Positions 45,425 through 53,865 of a stretch of 64,000 nt of DNA are shown here, one piece after another. Position 1 is the first letter of the stretch. Each line of letters starts with the position of its first letter. The notes beneath the pieces are model-generated. The model was not told the origin of the DNA, did not search any database, and saw nothing but the letters and a program-made list of their open reading frames with translations. The position numbers and the translations under genes are program-made. Source of the stretch: Nitratireductor indicus C115 (lineage in GTDB: Bacteria; Pseudomonadota; Alphaproteobacteria; Rhizobiales; Rhizobiaceae); NCBI RefSeq assembly GCF_000300515.1, contig NZ_AMSI01000017.1, positions 44,442 through 108,441 of the forward strand, read 5' to 3'.

Positions 45425-46684
45425 TCACTGATGCAGCCTGTTTTTGGCCTTAGTGTCTGGTTGGCTAAGCACTAAGGCGATTGCGACGATGATCAAGGCG
45501 CTGGCCGTGAGGAAGGTCAGGCGCATTCCGCTGGTGATCGAGGATGCGTCGGCATGGGCAAAGTCTTCTGTACCGACGCCGAAGGCGAAGATGGCGCCCA
45601 TAATGGATGCCCCCGCAATAAGGCCGATATTGCGCGACAAGCCGAGCAGCCCCGAAACGGTGCCTCGGTGCGACGCGAGGACATGCTCAAACGCTGCGGT
45701 GTTGTTGGCGGCCTGGAAAAGCTGGTAGCCGGGCGTCAGCACGATGAGCGACAGAATGTAGCCGGGGACGCCAATTGTGTTTGGCAAGAACGCCAGAAGA
45801 AATGCTCCCAAGGCCAATAGTCCCAGCCCGACGGCAAGCACCGGACGACTGCCCCAAGCGTCTACGAGCCTTCCAGAGGGAAGCCCGCTGAATATAGAGA
45901 TCACAGGGCCGATTGCCATGGCGAGGCCGGTCTCCGTGGCAGTCAGCCCAAGCCCGAGGCTAAGATAGAAAGGACCGACCACCAGCGTCGTCATCATGAC
46001 GGCGGCGACGAGGATGTTGATGAGAAGACTGGGTGTGAGCCTTCTGTCCAGCACCGACCAAAGGCTTGTCGACGTGGTATTGCCTGCGCCCTGTTCGCCG
46101 GGAAGGATCAATATGGTGAGGATCAGTGCGAAAACCGCCAATGGCACCTGCACCCAGAAGATGCTGCGCCATCCTCCCATTTGGCCTTCCATCTGGATCA
46201 GCAGTCCGCCAAGTGATGGGCCGAGTGCGGTTCCAAGCGCGGAGACGGTGCCGAGCAGTCCCATGGCCCGCCCGATATGCGCTTCGTCGACCGTATGGCG
46301 CATCAGTGCCATGGCAAACGTCATCAGAAAGGCCGCGCCGATACCCTGAAGGGCGCGCGCTCCGATCAGCAGCCAGAGGCTCGACGCGGCGGCGCTTAAC
46401 AGTGAGGCGGCGATGAAAAGGGTGAGCCCCATAATAAGCATTGCCTTCAATCCAAAGCGGTCGCCGGCGCGGCCGGCAATGACGACAGAGATTGTCATGG
46501 TTCCGAGATAAGCGACGACGACAGCCTGCACTTGCGGAAACGATGCGGAAAACGCTTCGGCCAGCGCCGGCAGTGCGATGTTGGCGATGCTGGTACCGAG
46601 CGAAGCCAGCAGCATTGCCAGTGCGAGCGTGGTCGTAATTCCCGCTCGAGTCTTTTTCGATGCCGACGATTGAGCCTGTATCAA
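45425..46684 (-). CDS. MFS transporter, EmrB/QacA-like
   Basis: About 420 residues with twelve transmembrane helices. The MFS loop motif GRAGDRFGLKAMLIMG and the family motif C-like GLLGTVSALGTALGPSLGGL indicate a drug:H+ antiporter. Start unclear: an ATG at 46729 has no ribosome site, whereas a TTG at 46684 (IQAQSSASKK) has AGAGGGA six bases before it and leaves room for a promoter; I use the latter. Divergent from a MerR regulator gene, with a perfect dyad between. Confidence 0.88.
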   Translation of the reverse strand: MIQAQSSASKKTRAGITTTLALAMLLASLGTSIANIALPALAEAFSASFPQVQAVVVAYLGTMTISVVIAGRAGDRFGLKAMLIMGLTLFIAASLLSAAASSLWLLIGARALQGIGAAFLMTFAMALMRHTVDEAHIGRAMGLLGTVSALGTALGPSLGGLLIQMEGQMGGWRSIFWVQVPLAVFALILTILILPGEQGAGNTTSTSLWSVLDRRLTPSLLINILVAAVMMTTLVVGPFYLSLGLGLTATETGLAMAIGPVISIFSGLPSGRLVDAWGSRPVLAVGLGLLALGAFLLAFLPNTIGVPGYILSLIVLTPGYQLFQAANNTAAFEHVLASHRGTVSGLLGLSRNIGLIAGASIMGAIFAFGVGTEDFAHADASSITSGMRLTFLTASALIIVAIALVLSQPDTKAKNRLHQ

Positions 46685-46730
46685 TGTTTTCCCTCTTGTC
46701 TCGATGGTCAATGGCGAGCAGACTGCCATT

Positions 46731-46744
46731 TCAAGTCAACTTGA
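46731..46744 (+). promoter_or_regulatory. MerR-type operator between the MFS and MerR genes
   Basis: TCAAGTCAACTTGA is a perfect 14-bp inverted repeat directly upstream of the MerR start (46753) and of the MFS gene. It resembles the ACTTGA-type dyads seen in SoxR/MerR-like operators, where the activator bends a promoter with long spacing. Confidence 0.65.
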
Positions 46745-46752
46745 GGTCAAGC

Positions 46753-47184
46753 GTGAAATTTCTCGATATCGGCGAGGTCGCGGCACAAAGCGGGGTCAAG
46801 CCTTCGGCGCTGCGCTACTACGAGGAGATTGGCCTGATCTCCTCGGTCTCGCGCCATGGCTTACGCAGGCAGTTCGTATCCGAAGTGCTGTTGCAGCTCA
46901 ACTTGATCGCGATGGGGAAAACAGCAGGCTTCTCACTAGACGAGATCGCCGGCATGTTTGGCCGGAACGGCATGCCGGACTTGCCGCGGGATGTGCTGCA
47001 TGCCAAAGCCGACGCGATAGACCGGAAAATCCTCGAACTCAGCGCTTTGCGTGATACGCTCCGCCATGTCGCTGACTGCCCCGCGCCCTCGCATATGGAG
47101 TGCCCTACATTCCGACGGCTGGTGAGCCTGGCAGGCACCCCCAGGAAAACGAAAGTGTTCAAAAGAGGCTTTCCGTCTTCTTGA
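46753..47184 (+). CDS. MerR-family transcriptional regulator (SoxR-like)
   Basis: 143 residues from a GTG start with GAGG six bases upstream. The MerR HTH is KFLDIGEVAAQSGVKPSALR, followed by YYEEIGLISSVSRHGLRRQF, and the helical dimerisation region ends HVADCPAPSHMECPTFRRLV. The two cysteines (DCPAPSHMEC, seven residues between) differ from SoxR's four-cysteine cluster, so it is a SoxR-like sensor of another signal. Divergent from the MFS transporter it probably controls. Confidence 0.9.
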   Translation: MKFLDIGEVAAQSGVKPSALRYYEEIGLISSVSRHGLRRQFVSEVLLQLNLIAMGKTAGFSLDEIAGMFGRNGMPDLPRDVLHAKADAIDRKILELSALRDTLRHVADCPAPSHMECPTFRRLVSLAGTPRKTKVFKRGFPSS

Positions 47185-47690
47185 CGAAACTCACCAGAGT
47201 GCGGCCTCAGCGGATCGTCCGGACAAACATGTGGTTCTTGGGAGGCGGAATTCGGGGACAAGAGACGGAGCATGGGGGGCGCCTGCTGGTCCTTGCCATG
47301 CCCCTTGTGGAAGAGTTCGACAAGATGTTCTTCGCTCACAATCCACCCAAGTAACCCTGGTTGGTGAGGAATGGCGTCGGTCCGCCATCGAGCCGACAAT
47401 GTGGGGTGCAAGGAGGCGGATAGGCTATTATAAGTAGTGCTTGGCGGAGAGGGAGGTAGTCTCCCAGCATAGCAAACTCAAATACTTATCTTTCCCAACC
47501 TACAAAAAACCATCTATTGAAAGCATTATAGAATTTCCGGTGATGTCCAACCGGATTTTCCTGCTTTGCTCAGGGAAGACGCACAAAGCCACTCTTGTTG
47601 GACAGACCCGCAGTTCCCCTTCCAAAACTGAGTATCACGAGCCGAACCAGGATGCGCAGGGTCTGCCCCTTCTAACTGCGGGATGCTGAC
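47185..47690. other. Left flank of the island and AT-rich leader
   Basis: No supported gene. 47185-47441 is GC-rich, with short chance ORFs on both strands and no recognised motif. 47442-47456 is the left direct repeat of the island. 47457-47690 is clearly AT-richer, consistent with foreign DNA upstream of the HTH gene. I see no integrase or excisionase in this stretch. Confidence 0.5.
47442..47456. repeat. Left attachment repeat (attL-like)
   Basis: TGGCGGAGAGGGAGG matches 15 of 15 bases with 63980-63994. The surrounding bases differ, which sets the repeat limits. It would be the displaced 3' end of the tRNA gene after integration. Confidence 0.75.
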
Positions 47691-48661
47691 ATGAGCATCC
47701 AGGCCGTTGCGTGGGCGATCCGGCAGCGGGTCGGCTCTCCCACCGGCAAGGTGCTGTTGATGTGCCTTGCCAATTACGCTGACGAGAATGGCGAATGCTG
47801 GCCGTCGCAGGCGACGATCTCGGCCGAGGCCGAACTCGGCGAACGCGCCGCGCGCGATTGGCTGAAGACACTTGAGGATCGCGGTTTCATCGAGCGGCAG
47901 CGCAGAAACCGTAGCGACGGTTCCCGCACATCCGATTTGATCCGACTGTGCCTCAATCGACCGCTGGAAACTCCTGCTTCCGACCTACCGGCAGAATCTG
48001 CCGGTAGGCCAAACCAACCGGCATCTGGTGCCGCGCCTACCGGCAGGAGATGCCGGGCATTGAATCCGTCAGGGAACCATCAAAAGAACCAAACCAGCGC
48101 GCGCGAGCGCGCGAGGAGGTCGGGTTTTCGGAATTTTGGGATAGCTGGCCGTTGGAGACGCGGCCGGACAAGCGCGCTTATGCGCAACGTCTGTTCGAGC
48201 GCCTGTCGCGTGAAAATCGCGGCAAGGCGATCAAACGTGCATCGGTCTATCGAGCGCAATGGACCGCGTGTGACAAACCCGCCCTCATGATCCCCTATCT
48301 GAAGGGCCGGGTGTTCCTCGAATGTGAAGACGCGCCATGCAGCCGAAATGGCATTGCCGCTCGGCCGGACAAAAACCGGTGGGCGATGCGCCAGGCCGTG
48401 CCGCAGCTCTTTGTTGCCACTGACCAGGAAGCTCAGATCGGCCAATGGCAGAACTGGCTCGCCTGCAATGAGCTTCCGCCGCTTGAAACGCTCGGCGTCG
48501 AAGACCGCCGGAACGGCAAGCCGGGATACCGTCTGCCCAGCTATTGGCCACCGGAGGCCGGGAGCCCGAAGGCGCTCGAATGGACCGCCTATTTTCGGCG
48601 CAGGTTGAAGCGCGGCCGACATGAAGCGCCGCACGAACCTGCCGACCGGAGGACGTCATGA
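47691..48661 (+). pseudogene. HTH/replication-initiator-like protein, frameshifted
   Basis: The first frame (47691-) gives MSIQAVAWAIRQRVGSPTGK, then an HTH_36-type winged helix, CLANYADENGECWPSQATIS, EAELGERAARDWLKTLEDRG, typical of plasmid or ICE replication-associated proteins. After about 48050 its sequence loses sense, while the next frame takes over with EEVGFSEFWDSWPLETRPDK, RAYAQRLFERLSRENRGKAI and on to 48661. A single missing base between roughly 48050 and 48120 would join them; the 971-base span is one short of a multiple of three. An inverted repeat, CCTACCGGCAG and CTGCCGGTAGG, lies near 47985-48008. Confidence 0.7.
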
Positions 48662-48682
48662 CGGCCGGCGCGTTTCAGGGAG

Positions 48683-48738
48683 CAAGGCGACCCGTGTCAT
48701 ACGACACGGAGCCTTGTGAGGGGAGGCAAGCCTCCCCT
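48683..48738 (+). promoter_or_regulatory. Candidate origin of transfer (oriT)
   Basis: Two adjacent perfect stem-loops lie directly before mobC. The first (48683-48716) nests CCGTGTC/GACACGG around ATAC with outer CAAGGC/GCCTTG arms. The second is AGGGGAGGC (48719-48727), AA, GCCTCCCCT (48730-48738). Nested dyads immediately upstream of a mobC-relaxase pair are the usual oriT layout. The nick site is not assigned. Confidence 0.55.
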
Positions 48739-48893
48739 TCAAACCCCTCCGAAATGCTGCGGCAGGGTGACGATGGCGATCGTCACGGCTCCCATGCGGG
48801 AGCGCCGCAGCAAGTGGTGGGCGACCGTGGTGACGGTCGCGCGTCTACTGCCTCCCGGCTGGCATCGACCGCCGATGGCCTGGACGCCGCATC

Positions 48894-49271
48894 GTGTTCC
48901 GCTGCACGCCGGCCGAGAAGTCCGCGCTGCTGGCGAAAGCCGAAGCGTCGGGCGGCAGCAACTCTCATGTGATGCGCGCAGCTCTTGGCCTGGTCGCTGA
49001 GAAGCGCCGCCGTCCGGTGCCGAAGGCCGATCCCGCCCTGGTTCGCGAGATCGGCCGCATCGGCGGCAATCTGAACCAGATTGCCCGCTGGCTGAACGCG
49101 GCCACGCTTGCCGGTCATTGCCACGACATTGATGCCCTCGTCGTGACGGCCCGTCTCGTCGCTATTGAGAGAGCTATGAGCCGTGCCGCCACTCCTCGCG
49201 CATGGGCTACGCCCGAACGCGGTGCGCGTGTGGATGCTTCGACGGATACGAACGAGCCGCCGCCATGCTGA
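48894..49271 (+). CDS. mobC: MobC-like relaxosome accessory protein
   Basis: 125 residues in this reading. The core VFRCTPAEKSALLAKAEASG and REIGRIGGNLNQIARWLNAA is the MobC signature: a ribbon-helix-helix-like first half and the conserved RIGGNLNQIARWLN. MobC binds oriT and helps the relaxase melt the DNA. The start is doubtful: the frame opens only after a TGA at about 48826, and a GTG at 48894 is the only usual start codon, without a ribosome site. An N-terminal frameshift is possible. The gene overlaps the relaxase start by seven bases. Confidence 0.75.
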   Translation: MFRCTPAEKSALLAKAEASGGSNSHVMRAALGLVAEKRRRPVPKADPALVREIGRIGGNLNQIARWLNAATLAGHCHDIDALVVTARLVAIERAMSRAATPRAWATPERGARVDASTDTNEPPPC

Positions 49272-51058
49272 TCAAGTTTTTTCGCAACGGTCAGGGTCGC
49301 GGCGCAGGTCCGGTCGGCTATCTGGTTGCGCGGGAGGTGCGGGCCTATGACGAAAACCGCAACGTCATGCGCGATGCGGATGGCCGGGCGCTCATGTTCG
49401 AGCGCGACCCGCTACCGGAGGTGCTGCGCGGCAATGCCGAGCGCATGGAATCGCTGATCGATTCTTGCCCGCACCAGTGGACCTATCGGGCCGGTGTTCT
49501 CTCCTTCACGGCCGAGGATGCTCCCACGGAGCGCCAGCAGCAGATCGCGATGGACGCCTTCGAGGAACTGGCCTTTGCCGGGCTGGAACCAGACCAGCAC
49601 GAAATCCTCTGGGTGCGCCATACCCATGAGCGGCGGGTGGAACTGCACTTCCTCACGCCACGCATGGAGTTGGAGCGTGGCCGCAGCCTGAACATCGCAC
49701 CACCCGGCTATCAGCGTGCCTATGACGCCTTGCGCGAGGTTCTGAACAAGGAACAGGGCTGGACCGACCCGAAAGCGCCCGAGCGCGCTCGCGATGTCCG
49801 TTCCATCATCGAGGAGGTGCGGCGAGGGGAAGCACGCGAAAAGCTGCATGACTGGCTGCTCGACCGCATCGCCGACGGTGCGGTTCAGGACCGCAGCACG
49901 ATGGTGGAAACCTTGCGTGATGCCGGTTTCGAGATTCCGCGCACCGGAAAGAACTACCTCACGGTGCGCGATCCCGAAACCGACGAACGGTTCCGGCTGA
50001 AGGGAGAGATTTTTCGTGAAGATTGGACGCGAACGGCAACCCTTGAGCGCGCGGTTGGCCGAGAAAATGGAGAGCGAGACCGGACAGGCAGCCGCCTGGC
50101 TGGCATCGAACTTGGAGAGCTTCAGGAGCGATTGCGCGGCCATGTCGAAAAACGTGCGCGATACCATCGCCAGCGATATGGAAGCGAGCGTGGACGCTTG
50201 CCGCAGCGCGAACCGGAAAGCCTTGAGCGCGATCACGGCCGACCTGCAAATGATCCGGCGGCTGACGCGGTTCGATCCCTGGGCGGTGATGATCTTCCTG
50301 GCGCTCGCGATCGGGAGCACCTTCGCCGCGAGTTACTGGTGGGGCCGGACGATGATTCGCGAGGCCATGACCACGAACTATCAGCAGATCGGGCTGAGAA
50401 CACACTTCACCGAGACCGGCCTGGTGCTGACCTGGGACGAAGCGCGGCTGAGCTTGAGCGAATGCCAGGCGGGCGAGAGATCGGTGCCCTGTCTGATCTT
50501 CAGGACGCAGGAATAGAGCGCCGGCAGCAGCATGACGGCCATCCACGACAGACAAGAGGAATTGCAGATGCCGCAGCACGGAACGGCTTCACAGAACCAG
50601 CCAGGGAACCAGCAGGACGAACCGGCGCTGACCGGGCTGGAGCGCGAATTGCTCGGCTACGTCGAGCGGTTGACACAGGCTTGCGAAACCTCAGCGACGC
50701 AGTGCAACGCCTTGGAGCAACGCTCGACCGCCATGATCGAGACACGGCAGAAAGCCTTGGAAGATGGCGTCAGATTGCTGATCGCTTCACAGACATCGTT
50801 GGTAGCGGCGTTGATCGACTTCGTGGAGGCATCGCAGGATTCCGCGACCGTGCGGCGGCACTTGGCCGTGAGCAGGCAGGCATTGACGAGCGCGGGACAG
50901 CTCCTGAACGACAGGCCGGTGGAATAGATCGCCGCCATGACGTGGCGGCGGCCGGAAGAAGCTACGCCGTCAGTACCGCTCCCGCCCATTCCCATCAACC
51001 GTCCTGCGTCCCCGCAACCCGCGCGATCGGCCTCACGAGAGCCGGGCCGTCGCGGTGA
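49265..51058 (+). CDS. Relaxase/mobilisation nuclease
   Basis: 597 residues. The N-terminal relaxase domain starts MLIKFFRNGQGRGAGPVGYL and includes HEILWVRHTHERRVELHFLT, where the histidines would bind the metal that nicks oriT; the nucleophile tyrosine is not certain. From about residue 270 the sequence becomes Arg/Asp/Glu/Gly-rich and low-complexity. This region is read in another frame as two well-formed small proteins (50016-50516 and 50532-50927), so the C-terminus is either overprinted, as in ColE1-type mob operons, or not truly translated. The ATG at 49265 overlaps mobC. Confidence 0.8.
   Translation: MLIKFFRNGQGRGAGPVGYLVAREVRAYDENRNVMRDADGRALMFERDPLPEVLRGNAERMESLIDSCPHQWTYRAGVLSFTAEDAPTERQQQIAMDAFEELAFAGLEPDQHEILWVRHTHERRVELHFLTPRMELERGRSLNIAPPGYQRAYDALREVLNKEQGWTDPKAPERARDVRSIIEEVRRGEAREKLHDWLLDRIADGAVQDRSTMVETLRDAGFEIPRTGKNYLTVRDPETDERFRLKGEIFREDWTRTATLERAVGRENGERDRTGSRLAGIELGELQERLRGHVEKRARYHRQRYGSERGRLPQREPESLERDHGRPANDPAADAVRSLGGDDLPGARDREHLRRELLVGPDDDSRGHDHELSADRAENTLHRDRPGADLGRSAAELERMPGGREIGALSDLQDAGIERRQQHDGHPRQTRGIADAAARNGFTEPAREPAGRTGADRAGARIARLRRAVDTGLRNLSDAVQRLGATLDRHDRDTAESLGRWRQIADRFTDIVGSGVDRLRGGIAGFRDRAAALGREQAGIDERGTAPERQAGGIDRRHDVAAAGRSYAVSTAPAHSHQPSCVPATRAIGLTRAGPSR
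50016..50516 (+). CDS. MobB-like protein nested in the relaxase gene
   Basis: 166 residues in the +1 frame relative to the relaxase. The protein is helical to about residue 85 (RLAEKMESETGQAAAWLASN, TIASDMEASVDACRSANRKA), then has one membrane helix (WAVMIFLALAIGSTFAASYW) and a short soluble tail with a cysteine pair region (LSECQAGERSVPCLIF). Gene position and layout match MbeB/MobB proteins of mobilisable plasmids, which stabilise the relaxase at oriT. Its sequence looks more like a real protein than the relaxase frame over the same bases. Confidence 0.7.
   Translation: MKIGRERQPLSARLAEKMESETGQAAAWLASNLESFRSDCAAMSKNVRDTIASDMEASVDACRSANRKALSAITADLQMIRRLTRFDPWAVMIFLALAIGSTFAASYWWGRTMIREAMTTNYQQIGLRTHFTETGLVLTWDEARLSLSECQAGERSVPCLIFRTQE
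50532..50927 (+). CDS. MobD-like protein nested in the relaxase gene
   Basis: 131 residues in the same frame as the MobB-like gene, 15 bases after it. It is rich in Gln/Glu/Ala and helical (LTGLERELLGYVERLTQACE, ATQCNALEQRSTAMIETRQK), with coiled-coil character. Small coiled-coil proteins follow mobB in ColE1-type operons (MbeD/MobD). The assignment rests on position and composition; no sequence motif is decisive. Confidence 0.6.
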   Translation: MTAIHDRQEELQMPQHGTASQNQPGNQQDEPALTGLERELLGYVERLTQACETSATQCNALEQRSTAMIETRQKALEDGVRLLIASQTSLVAALIDFVEASQDSATVRRHLAVSRQALTSAGQLLNDRPVE

Positions 51059-51090
51059 TGAGGCGCGGCCGTATTCGAGGAACCATTCCC

Positions 51091-52949
51091 ATGACCAGTC
51101 TTTCCGTCACACCGCTTCGCATGATCGTGAGCGTTGGTATGTTGGCGCTTTGCGCCGTGCTGGCCATCGGCCTTCCCAATATCTGGCCCTATCTTTTTCC
51201 GGGCACGCAGCTCGCCGCTTTTGCGCTGGGTGCTGCCTTTGTCGCTCTCATCTGGGCGGGTGGGTTGTATGGGCCGGAAAGGGGATTGCTCAAGGCGCTG
51301 GGCATTTGCCTAGCGCTGGCAGCGTCCGCTTTCGCCTTGTGGGATTATGTGCACCTGTTTCGCGTCTTCGGTGAGACCATCGGCGCATGGCGAGCGGCCG
51401 GCCATTCCGGCATCCGCAGCCTGCGCGAAGGGTTCGGTGTGATCGATACGCTGTCCCTTGGCCAGAAACGCGCTTTTACCACCGCCGCCATTGTCGGCCT
51501 GCCGCCGCTTCTCATGCTTATCATCAGCGTCATCATGGCCGTGACTCCGACCAAAAGCAGCCGTGTGGCGAAATCCGGTCCCTGGCAGGCGCAATGGATG
51601 GGGGCGGTTGGCATCCGCTACCTGAAGTCTCTTTCCGCGGTCTGCCCCTCGGGCTGAGCAACGGTCATCTGCTACGCTACCAGCCGGACCCGCAACGCGG
51701 TTGGCGTGGCGGGCATCATTGCGTGATCGCCGGTACGCGAGCCGGCAAGGGCGTGTCGGCGGTCATTCCCGCCATCATCGACCATGACGGGCCGGTGGTC
51801 GTGCTGGACGTGAAGGGAGAAAACTTCGCCATCACCCGCCGCTGGCGGCAGGCCCAGGGCCGGCATGTCGTAGTGTTCAATCCGTTCGGCGTTATCGAAG
51901 CACCGTTGGACGGTTTCAATCCGCTTGACTATGTGCGCCACAATCATCTCGTGCGCGACATCGACATCATCGCCGATGGCCTCGTCCGTCCCGAGAGCGG
52001 CGCGGGATCGCACTTTGCCGAAATCTCGCGCCAGATCGTCGCGGCGGCGATCGAGGTGATCATCACCACCCATGACGCCGAAGATCGCAACCTGAATGCG
52101 GTTGCGGATCTTCTGTTAGGCGCGGAGGTCGAACAGACCTTGCAAGCCTGGGCCAACGATCCCGGCCGCTTTGGTCGCCGTCCGGCACAGGCCGCCGCCA
52201 CGCTCCTGTCGGCCGGCGACAACGAACGTGGCGGCGTGAAGACCACCATCAAGAAGGCGTTCGAGTGGGCGCGCTTCGACGAGATGCGCAGTTTCCTGCA
52301 AAGCTCCACCGCCGCTCTGGATGAATTGCTGGACGACACTATTGATCTCTTCATTGCCGTTCCGCTCGACCAGCTCGACGGTCAGGCCGTGTTCATGCGC
52401 CTGCTCGTTAATCTCGTGCTTGGCACGGTGGTGGGCCAGGACGGTCGGCGCACGGCGAACAAGCGCATTCTTCTGGTGCTTGACGAGTTCGTGCGCCTTG
52501 GCCGCATGGAAAAGCTCATGAACATCGCCAATGTCGCGGCCGGAGCCGGTATCGAGGCGCTGTTCGTCACCCAGGACAAAGGGCAGATCGAGGCCGTCTA
52601 TGGCGCGAACGACACCGCCAGCCTGCTTGGCTCCTGTGTCACCACCCGAATCTTCGGCCTTGGCCGCGCCGAAACGAAAACCGCCGAATGGGCAGCACAC
52701 GCCCTTGGCGATCAGACCGTGCTCACCAAGTCCAAACAGGCAGGAGCGAAGATCGGCGAGCCCGCCCGCATCTCCATCAACGAACACAAGCAGAAGCTCA
52801 TGGCGGCCGATCAGATACTGGAAATGCCCGCTGACGAAATGCTCTGCCTGATCGGCTCAAAGCCACCGCTGCGCCTCAAGGCTATCGTCTCGCACGCCCA
52901 TCCGGCGTATCGGAAAAAGCTCGATCCGAACCCGACCATGCGGTCGTGA
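51091..52949 (+). pseudogene. traG: TraG/VirD4 type IV coupling protein, frameshifted
   Basis: The N-terminal part (51091 on) has a ribosome site GAGG ten bases upstream and a membrane-spanning segment (MIVSVGMLALCAVLAIGLPN, then AAFALGAAFVALIWAGGLYG). It ends at 51657. The +1 frame continues EVSFRGLPLGLSNGHLLRYQ, the Walker A segment VIAGTRAGKGVSAVIPAIID, RILLVLDEFVRLGRMEKL (Walker B) and the C-terminal coupling domain to 52949. Together these are one VirD4/TraG ATPase that carries the relaxosome to the export channel. The shift lies near 51600-51640; the 1859-base span is one short of a multiple of three. Confidence 0.8.
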
Positions 52950-53045
52950 GCACGGCCGAACACAAACAGGTCAACAGTTTTACTGGAAATCCGAATGCAG
53001 TTTCTAAATAATAGCGCATCACTCACTCAAAAAGGTGACGCGTTC

Positions 53046-53525
53046 ATGCCGCAGAGTCATATCCCCCCCGACACTATCGACGGCAAGGCCGTCAAGAGCC
53101 TCGTGGATGCCCATGCGATCCAGAGCGCGGTCGTTCTCGGCCAGCCTGGCGGATGGGCGGTGCTGGTGCGCTACGGTGCCAACGAACGCGCCGTATCCGC
53201 GCAACGGGCACGCCGCCCGCGCCTGTGGCGAAACTTGAACACGGCCGCCGCCTTCGTGCGCGAGGAACTTGGGGTTTCGCGATTCGAGGTCGATACGGCC
53301 GACTATGACCCCGACGCGATTGAACGCAAGCGCCCCGACCAGGCCGAACGGCTTCGCCGGCAGCGCGAGGCGGCCGAGCACGATGCTTGGTTCCGTTCCG
53401 AAGTGCGAAGGACGTTGGACGGCATTGCGAGCGGCACGGTCGGCCTCGTGTCAGACGAGGAGCACCGGAAGCGCTGGCAGGAAAAGCGTGCTGAGTTGCT
53501 GGCCCGTGCCGGGCGGGCCGGATGA
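53046..53525 (+). CDS. Antitoxin of a ParE/RelE-type toxin-antitoxin pair
   Basis: 159 residues, larger than typical antitoxins. The N-terminal 100 residues (DGKAVKSLVDAHAIQSAVVL, RRPRLWRNLNTAAAFVREEL) are plasmid-stabilisation-like and the C-terminal helix-rich part (DQAERLRRQREAAEHDAWFR, SDEEHRKRWQEKRAELLARA) is the likely toxin-binding region. The ATGA overlap with the toxin gene is typical of these pairs. The ATG at 53046 is chosen over an ATG 17 codons upstream. Confidence 0.75.
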   Translation: MPQSHIPPDTIDGKAVKSLVDAHAIQSAVVLGQPGGWAVLVRYGANERAVSAQRARRPRLWRNLNTAAAFVREELGVSRFEVDTADYDPDAIERKRPDQAERLRRQREAAEHDAWFRSEVRRTLDGIASGTVGLVSDEEHRKRWQEKRAELLARAGRAG

Positions 53526-53805
53526 AGCGGCTCGTGTGGTCCGAAGACGCCGAAACCGATCTTGATTCCATCACCGACTATATCGCGCGCGACGATGTAA
53601 TGGCGGCGATCGGGATGCGCGACGAAATCGAAGGACAGATCGAGCGGCTGCGGGAGTTTCCCCTTTCCGGCCGGGAAGGAAGGATGCCACCCGCGAGCTA
53701 GTCGTGGTGCGTGCGCCGTTCATCGTCGTCTACACCGCGAGCGATGCCGTTCAGATCATTCGCGTCCTTCACGGCGCACAGCAATGGCCGTCCGGTCCCC
53801 TATGA
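53522..53805 (+). pseudogene. RelE/ParE-family toxin, frameshifted
   Basis: From the ATG at 53522 the frame encodes KRLVWSEDAETDLDSITDYI, ARDDVMAAIGMRDEIEGQIE, RLREFPLSGREGR and then stops at 53701. The expected ParE C-terminus, DATRELVVVRAPFIVVYTAS then IIRVLHGAQQWP, follows in the next frame to 53805. One missing base near 53682 accounts for it; the 284-base span is one short of a multiple of three. As read, the toxin lacks its active C-terminal strand and would be inactive beside an intact antitoxin. A sequencing error could also explain this. Confidence 0.8.
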
Positions 53806-53865
53806 GTTGGATGAGGATCGCCGTAGTGGAGCAGTTCATTGCGATCACGTCCTTACTACAAATTC

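Noticed and set aside
47100-47411. Short ORFs on both strands between the MerR gene and the island
   Set aside because: No ribosome site, motif or family resemblance; they partly overlap the MerR gene and read as chance.
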